Shown here: piece after piece, positions 59,503-64,000 of the stretch
Layout: each line of letters begins with the position of its first letter
How positions within the stretch are numbered: position 1 is the stretch's first letter
Source: Takashimella koratensis
Lineage: Eukaryota > Basidiomycota > Tremellomycetes > Trichosporonales > Tetragoniomycetaceae
Assembly: GCA_003116875.1 (NCBI GenBank)
Contig: BCKT01000011.1
Location: 372,001 to 436,000, forward strand
DNA length: 64,000 bases
Reading direction: 5' to 3'
Made by a program: the position numbers and the translations under genes
The notes under the pieces: generated by a model
Seen by the model: the letters and a program-made list of their open reading frames with translations, nothing else
What the model was told of the DNA's origin: nothing
Database searches by the model: none

Positions 59503-60172
59503 GTTGACAGCGTAGTCGGCGAGGGTGGAGTCGGTTGTTTGTTTAGTTCAACCCTCGGATCGGTTGAGATCTTGACTATCCCGCCAGCTGCTGTGTGCGA
59601 CGTCACGCCGAGTTGGGAACGTAGCTTTATATGCTATCACCGAGACCAGAGGGAGCGACGAGGAGAAGGATACTGGAGAAGAGGGTTAGAAGAAAGGGAC
59701 TATGGCTGTTGTTGTTGACGTTGTTGTTGTTGAAAGAGAGAGAGGGTCGGACGGTTGGATGATGTTTTGCCGTCCCAAAATCAGTCGCGCAGGCCAGGGT
59801 CCTTTCAACCAAACCAACTAAGTCTACTTTCCCACGGTCGTGACCCGGTGGCATCTGGATCCTACACTGACTGAAACGGGCGTACCCTTCTAAAGAAGCA
59901 GTATACGTTGCTGCAATCTAGTGTCTCTCAGAGGATGCATGCGACATGTAAGGGTTAGAACGAGGGTCACGTATGAGCAGCTGGAGGGTCGCTATGTACG
60001 GGACTCGAAAGAAGCAGACAATCTCGCCCTAATCTGTTTCACTCCAATTTGCTTGTTTTTTTGATTGTTTTTGGGTCGACTTGGGTCCGCTCCCTTCATA
60101 AACACCGGGCTCAATAAGTGATTGAGCGGAGGAAGCTATAGGTTGGATATTGGGGACCTGTCAGCCTGACAC
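59503..60172. other. intergenic, SAP gene 5' to DUF6534 gene C 3'
   Basis: 670 bases without a recognised exon. GTTGTT repeats occur at 59704-59731. Confidence 0.55.
59625..59632 (-). promoter_or_regulatory. TATA-like element of the SAP-domain gene
   Basis: Reads ATATAAAG on the minus strand, 123 bases upstream of the start codon at 59502. Candidate core promoter element. Confidence 0.35.
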
Positions 60173-62125
60173 TCAAGCCAGCTCGGGGTGAGTAAGTCGA
60201 GCTTGGCTGCTGGTGAACGCGACTCGTTGTTCGCCTTGTCCAAAGTCAGACGTGCTGTCTTTGTGGTCGACGCTCTGCGTCCCGGTCCCGTGAGCCTGTA
60301 AGTTCAGCAGTGACCCAAGTACCTTTCAGCTAGCCGTCCACCGAGAGTTGGACCAAGACAGTTGAAAGAAGAAAGTTGGTCACCTACCTGGTGGATGTAC
60401 GTCTCCGTCTCGACGTCGACGTGGATCTCAGTCGGTTGGTGCCTCGTCGACAACTGGAAGACTTGTGGGTGAACCTGATCGAGTGGAGCTAGTCAGCTAA
60501 CGTTCAGGATAACCCAGCTCAACTCACACCCGTAGTCGTCGGGTCTCCCGAAGAGTCGGAGAAGTTGAGGCGCGAGTTGAGGGAGAAGAGGAGACCGACG
60601 CCGTAGGCTTTAGAGGAGACGGCTTGGAAGACGGCACCGAGGAGGGATGCGGGGCGGACGACTGGGAGGGGTCAGTCACTGCCATTGGAAGACGGAGATA
60701 TGGGGTAGAGCGAGTGGTGGTATGTGAGTAGGGAAGAAGTGGTTAAACTCACGCCACTCGGACATGTACGCAAGCGCAAGGAAGGTCGGGAGAAGTTGAC
60801 ACTCGAAAGTGAGGCGGACAAGTCGAGTGATAGTCTATATTGGTCAATCTTTGCCTTTGATAGCAGCCCTGATACGTAGCCAAATCCAAGCTAGTTCGCG
60901 ATAGGTAACGCACCTGGTCGGTTTGCTTCCATCCCGTCTTAGAGCGAATCAGGCAGGCAAAGATGGATGCGGAGATGAGGAAGTCGGTGCACTGGGGTGG
61001 TACAACGTCAGCTAACCTCGTATCATGTCAAACTGGTGGTAAGACGTACAGAGGTGGTGATAAGCCATGCTGAGGGTTGGTCAGTGATTGGGGCGCAACG
61101 AAAGGCGTCGGTGCGCGACGACGCGGCTGAGAGTGGCGGGTGGCAGTGTGTAAGGTAAAGTGAAGGGGAAGGAAAGGAGGACGTACTGAGAATAGCGGGC
61201 TTAGTCTGTCCCGCGTTGAGCTCGGTACCGGCGTTGTCGAAGAGGATCTGAAACTTTGATCAGCCTCTGCTCATTGTGGACATGTCCGTTGGAACATCAA
61301 GTGTGGCTGGAGGGTCTGGACTTGCCTTGACGCCGATTGCTGCCCCGAATTGGGTCAGAATGAGAGCCTGAACAGGTCAGCGTCAGCTATCACGCCCAAC
61401 ACGACGCTGCACGCGTGCCGTGAGAGTGTAACGGGAGGCCAGAGAGAGAGGGAGTGTGGGAAAAACCGGAGTAGTGGTAAAAGGCAGGATAACTCACCAC
61501 AATCAACCCCAGGAGGAAGTAGTTGCGCCCAGTGAGTAGGAAGGCTCGATATCCGAAGAAACCTTGCACTCCTGCCGTGGTAAGGCTGTCGAACATTGGC
61601 ATATTGCCCAACCATCGAGTCTCAAGCCACGGTGTCCAGTCACCAAAGTGCTGCACGAGGAGGTACTGGAGGTAAACCCACTGCGGATGTCAGTTGATTC
61701 GGACAAAATAAAAGCAGCTTACGTAGTAGATGGTGACGACGATGTTCATACACTGGTACCTTATTAGCCAAGCCCCCCAACCTATCTTGAGGTGTATACG
61801 CCCAAGAAACCCCACTCACCGCTGCCCACGCGACGACGCCTTGAGTCCAGATGGGGTCGTTACGCTGCCAGCGGTAGTACAGGATACACTGGACGAAGAA
61901 GACGCCGCCAAGGAAGTTGTCCATGACGAGGGAGGCGAATTGGCACCCGAGCACGAACACCTAGGGACAATTAGCGGGGCAGGGACCAAGAGGGGAGAGT
62001 GCAGCAGGTGGGAGAGGGGTGAGACGGTTGGCGTCAATGAGGTGAAAGTCAGGGATAAGTCCTACCGCTTGAGGCGCAAACGCCGCTGTCGCCTCTTCAG
62101 CGATCGTAGGGGTAGTCGAGTTCAT
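60173..62125 (-). CDS. DUF6534-type seven-helix membrane protein C
   Basis: About twelve exons from ATG at 62125 to TGA at 60175-60173, about 346 residues. First exons 62125-62066 and 61960-61820; further segments encode CMNIVVTIYY, WVYLQYLLVQHFGDWTPWL, GVQGFFGYRAFLLTGRNYFL, ALILTQFGAAIGVK, CTDFLISASIFACLIRSKTG, then RLVRLTFECQLLPTFLALAY, LLFSLNSRLNFS and VDVETETYIHQ. The end FTSSQARLTHPELA matches the tails of A and B. The intron at 61325-61248 is GC-AG (gcaagt donor). Fewer introns than A and B, several having been lost or gained relative to them. It lies 7 kb from B with the SAP-domain gene between. Function unknown. Confidence 0.76.
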
Positions 62126-63258
62126 CGTTTCCGCAAGCGAGGAGGTGATCCAGACTCCGCAGGGGTGAGTGTAGGTGTGGGTGTTGATGTTTCTATGGGT
62201 TCAGGAAACGAGTGTGAGGTGGGAGCTAGAAGAGAGACGAAGAAGAGGAGTGAAAGTGATGATTGGAGATTGAATCAACGTTTGGAAAAAAAAAGATTTC
62301 CCACCTCCAGATCTTTATACCTACATGCATGCAAGCCACGTCACGCACGAGAGAAGCCATCATCACCTGCTCGCCTGAGGACAGAGGTGAGGGGATCGTG
62401 ACATGTCTCTCCGTCTTGCGCTCTCTCCCGTGGTGTGTGTAATTCCGCCTCGAATCTGTGTGTTATTCGCCCGTCTGTGTCAGTGCGACGGTGATCAAAG
62501 GACCGCCACTCCCTCCCTGCCACGCGGCACCCTGCCCTCCCTGCCTCCTTCCCTTCCTCCTGCCTCCCATATGCCTCTCTCCCTCCCTTCCTCGCCGCCT
62601 CTGCCTCACCCCCCATGCCATCCACGCTCCCTTGCCGACACCCCCGCCTCGCCTCGCCTCACCTAGTCCCACGCTCCACGCTCCGACTCTGCGCCCTACT
62701 CATCATGATCGGTGGTCCCACCTGGCGAGTCTGCCGTCGGTTCAAAGGACGTCGGTTGCTGAGATTGAAATTGATGCCGCGGCATTTGACCATTTTCACC
62801 AAAACCTTTGTGACCTGGGGATACCATCCTTCCATCTATCACCATCACCATCATCATCATCATCACTAATCTGTACCTGTCGGGGTTAACGCGTGGTCCC
62901 TGTATCTCTCGTCGTTGCCGTCGTGGGGAGCGGGGGAACGGGGAACGGGGCACGGGGCACGGGGAACGGGGTGATGTTGTGGCGCTGGTAGTTGCTGCAT
63001 TCTGGACACTATCGTGTCCCTGATGGGGTGAAGGTGACCTCCTGTCCTCATGACCTGACCTGACGCCCTTGTCGGAGTCGGCATTTGGTTTCATCCTTCA
63101 CCCCTCACGCCTATCTTGGGCTAGACCTCAGTCTCACCGCAATCCATCAACCCGTCGCGACCGGCCAATAGTCCCCAGTGACCGCCTACCCTCCAGCCTC
63201 CTCTCGACCGGTCCAGAGCGCTATCGATCAATCAACCCATCAAGATCTCAGATTAGAA
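62126..63258. other. upstream region of DUF6534 gene C
   Basis: About 1.1 kb with pyrimidine-rich sequence (62510-62670), a CATCAC/CAT triplet repeat (62838-62867) and GGGGAAC/GGGGCAC repeats (62930-62971). No recognised exon. Confidence 0.5.
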
Positions 63259-64000
63259 TGGATACAGCCTACTATACCTTTCCGAGCCCCGAGCCCTGCT
63301 CCGACTCGGTCCCGACTTCTAGCTCTGCTCTGTCGTCCCCACTACACTCAAAGACCCGACAACCCTCGTACTCAACCCCCCTTTCCTCTTCGCTTCTCCC
63401 TCACCACAAACAATCCCGACCCTTGGTCCCGATTAATCCGCACTTAGCTCAATCTCGCAATCACTCATCAATCATCACCATCTCTCTCATCTCTTCAATT
63501 ATCTTTTCTCAAGCCCTAATGAAAAACTAGGCCAGAACCAGTACCAACACCGACACCATTGCCACATACCACCCTGAGCGACCGCATCTTCACAACCGAA
63601 TCGATTCACCATCAATCACAAGTCAAGACGCAAGTGGTCCCTCTCGACATATGTGAACAAGCGAGGCAAAACTGTCGTCGCCAAGATCCCTATCCCTGTG
63701 TACACGACGACCTTTGTGAGAACTGAGAGATGTCGGAACCGAGTAGTTGTCAGATTAGCATTAGTTCATCATCACTCGATCGATCTCATCTCACGGATAC
63801 CGGACCCCTTCCCCCCGCCCCATACGAGGCACTGCGATCACACGATCTCGTCACTCACCTTCGGCATCGTATCGTTCTCTGGGGACGGTTCGTTTCTTGC
63901 CCTTGGCGCCCTGGACTTGCGACGCCCCCGCAGTCCCAATCTTCCCTCTAGCTCTATCACCATTTGGACTCGGGCTCGCATGACCGCTTCGTCCCCCTCC
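63259..64000 (+). other. possible 5' part of an unresolved gene running off the right edge
   Basis: An ATG at 63259 opens a Ser/Pro-rich frame (MDTAYYTFPSPEPCSDSVPT and on). Farther right, around 63615-63715, an exon-like segment with biased codons reads KWSLSTYVNKRGKTVVAKIP and IPVYTTTF before a GTGAGA donor. I could not connect the two in one frame, so no CDS is called. Confidence 0.3.

Noticed and set aside
63580..63720. Cys-containing reading near the right edge as a Zn2Cys6 transcription factor
   Set aside because: The Cys spacing does not fit the Zn2Cys6 pattern and another frame over the same bases has stronger codon bias.
1..64000. tRNA or rRNA genes
   Set aside because: No segment with a paired A box and B box or a cloverleaf was recognised by eye; a covariance-model scan would be decisive.

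Overview
This window is nuclear DNA from an intron-rich fungus, almost certainly a basidiomycete. Introns are mostly 45-110 nt, with GTRNGT donors and CTRAY branch sites near the acceptor. The genes include fungal markers (DASH subunit Ask1, a velvet protein, a 161-residue tropomyosin) and two families I know mainly from basidiomycetes: seven-helix DUF6534-type membrane proteins, and secreted Ser-rich proteins with one membrane span. I cannot place it more finely. A 35-N gap inside a C-run (19733-19767) shows it is a draft assembly. No tRNA, rRNA, transposon or CRISPR array was recognised. All gene models were spliced by hand from donor, acceptor, phase and protein similarity; no transcript data were used.

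Layout: 1-1436 (+) 3' part of a SLY41/triose-phosphate-transporter-like gene; 1986-4243 (-) Ser-rich membrane protein P1; 5351-7230 (+) thioredoxin-fold membrane protein without a CxxC motif; 7862-9600 (-) tropomyosin; 11245-12150 (-) velvet factor; 12151-19420 a 7.3 kb stretch without a recognisable gene; 19421-22539 (+) Ubp8-like SAGA deubiquitinase; 23473-27539 (-) unrecognised disordered protein with a tandem exon cassette; 30787-32774 (-) farnesyltransferase beta subunit; 33497-34637 (+) ribosomal protein uS19/RPS15; 35514-39713 (+) five-FAS1-domain membrane protein like Fsc1; 40915-42949 and 43688-45641 (+) P2 and P3, paralogs of P1; 45919-47859 (-) Ask1; 48016-50371, 51003-53001 and 60173-62125 (-) three DUF6534-type membrane proteins; 56126-59502 (-) SAP-domain basic protein. 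An unresolved gene may start near the right edge.

The most unusual feature is in the 23473-27539 gene. Three consecutive exons (25101-25180, 24875-24939, 24629-24693) encode variants of one Cys/His motif (C-[IV]-H-G-E-D-x-x-V-x-R-C-G-x-L-S-Q). All three start in phase 1 and end in phase 0. Exactly one of them keeps the frame into the next exon, which carries a fourth copy; joining any two gives a stop inside the second. The introns between them are visibly duplicated. This is the layout expected of mutually exclusive exons, which are very rare in fungi.

Other themes are local duplication (P1/P2/P3; three DUF6534 genes), conserved microexons (9 nt in two DUF6534 genes), a PPxY motif alone on the last exon of all three P genes, and start or stop codons isolated by introns (tropomyosin, RPS15).
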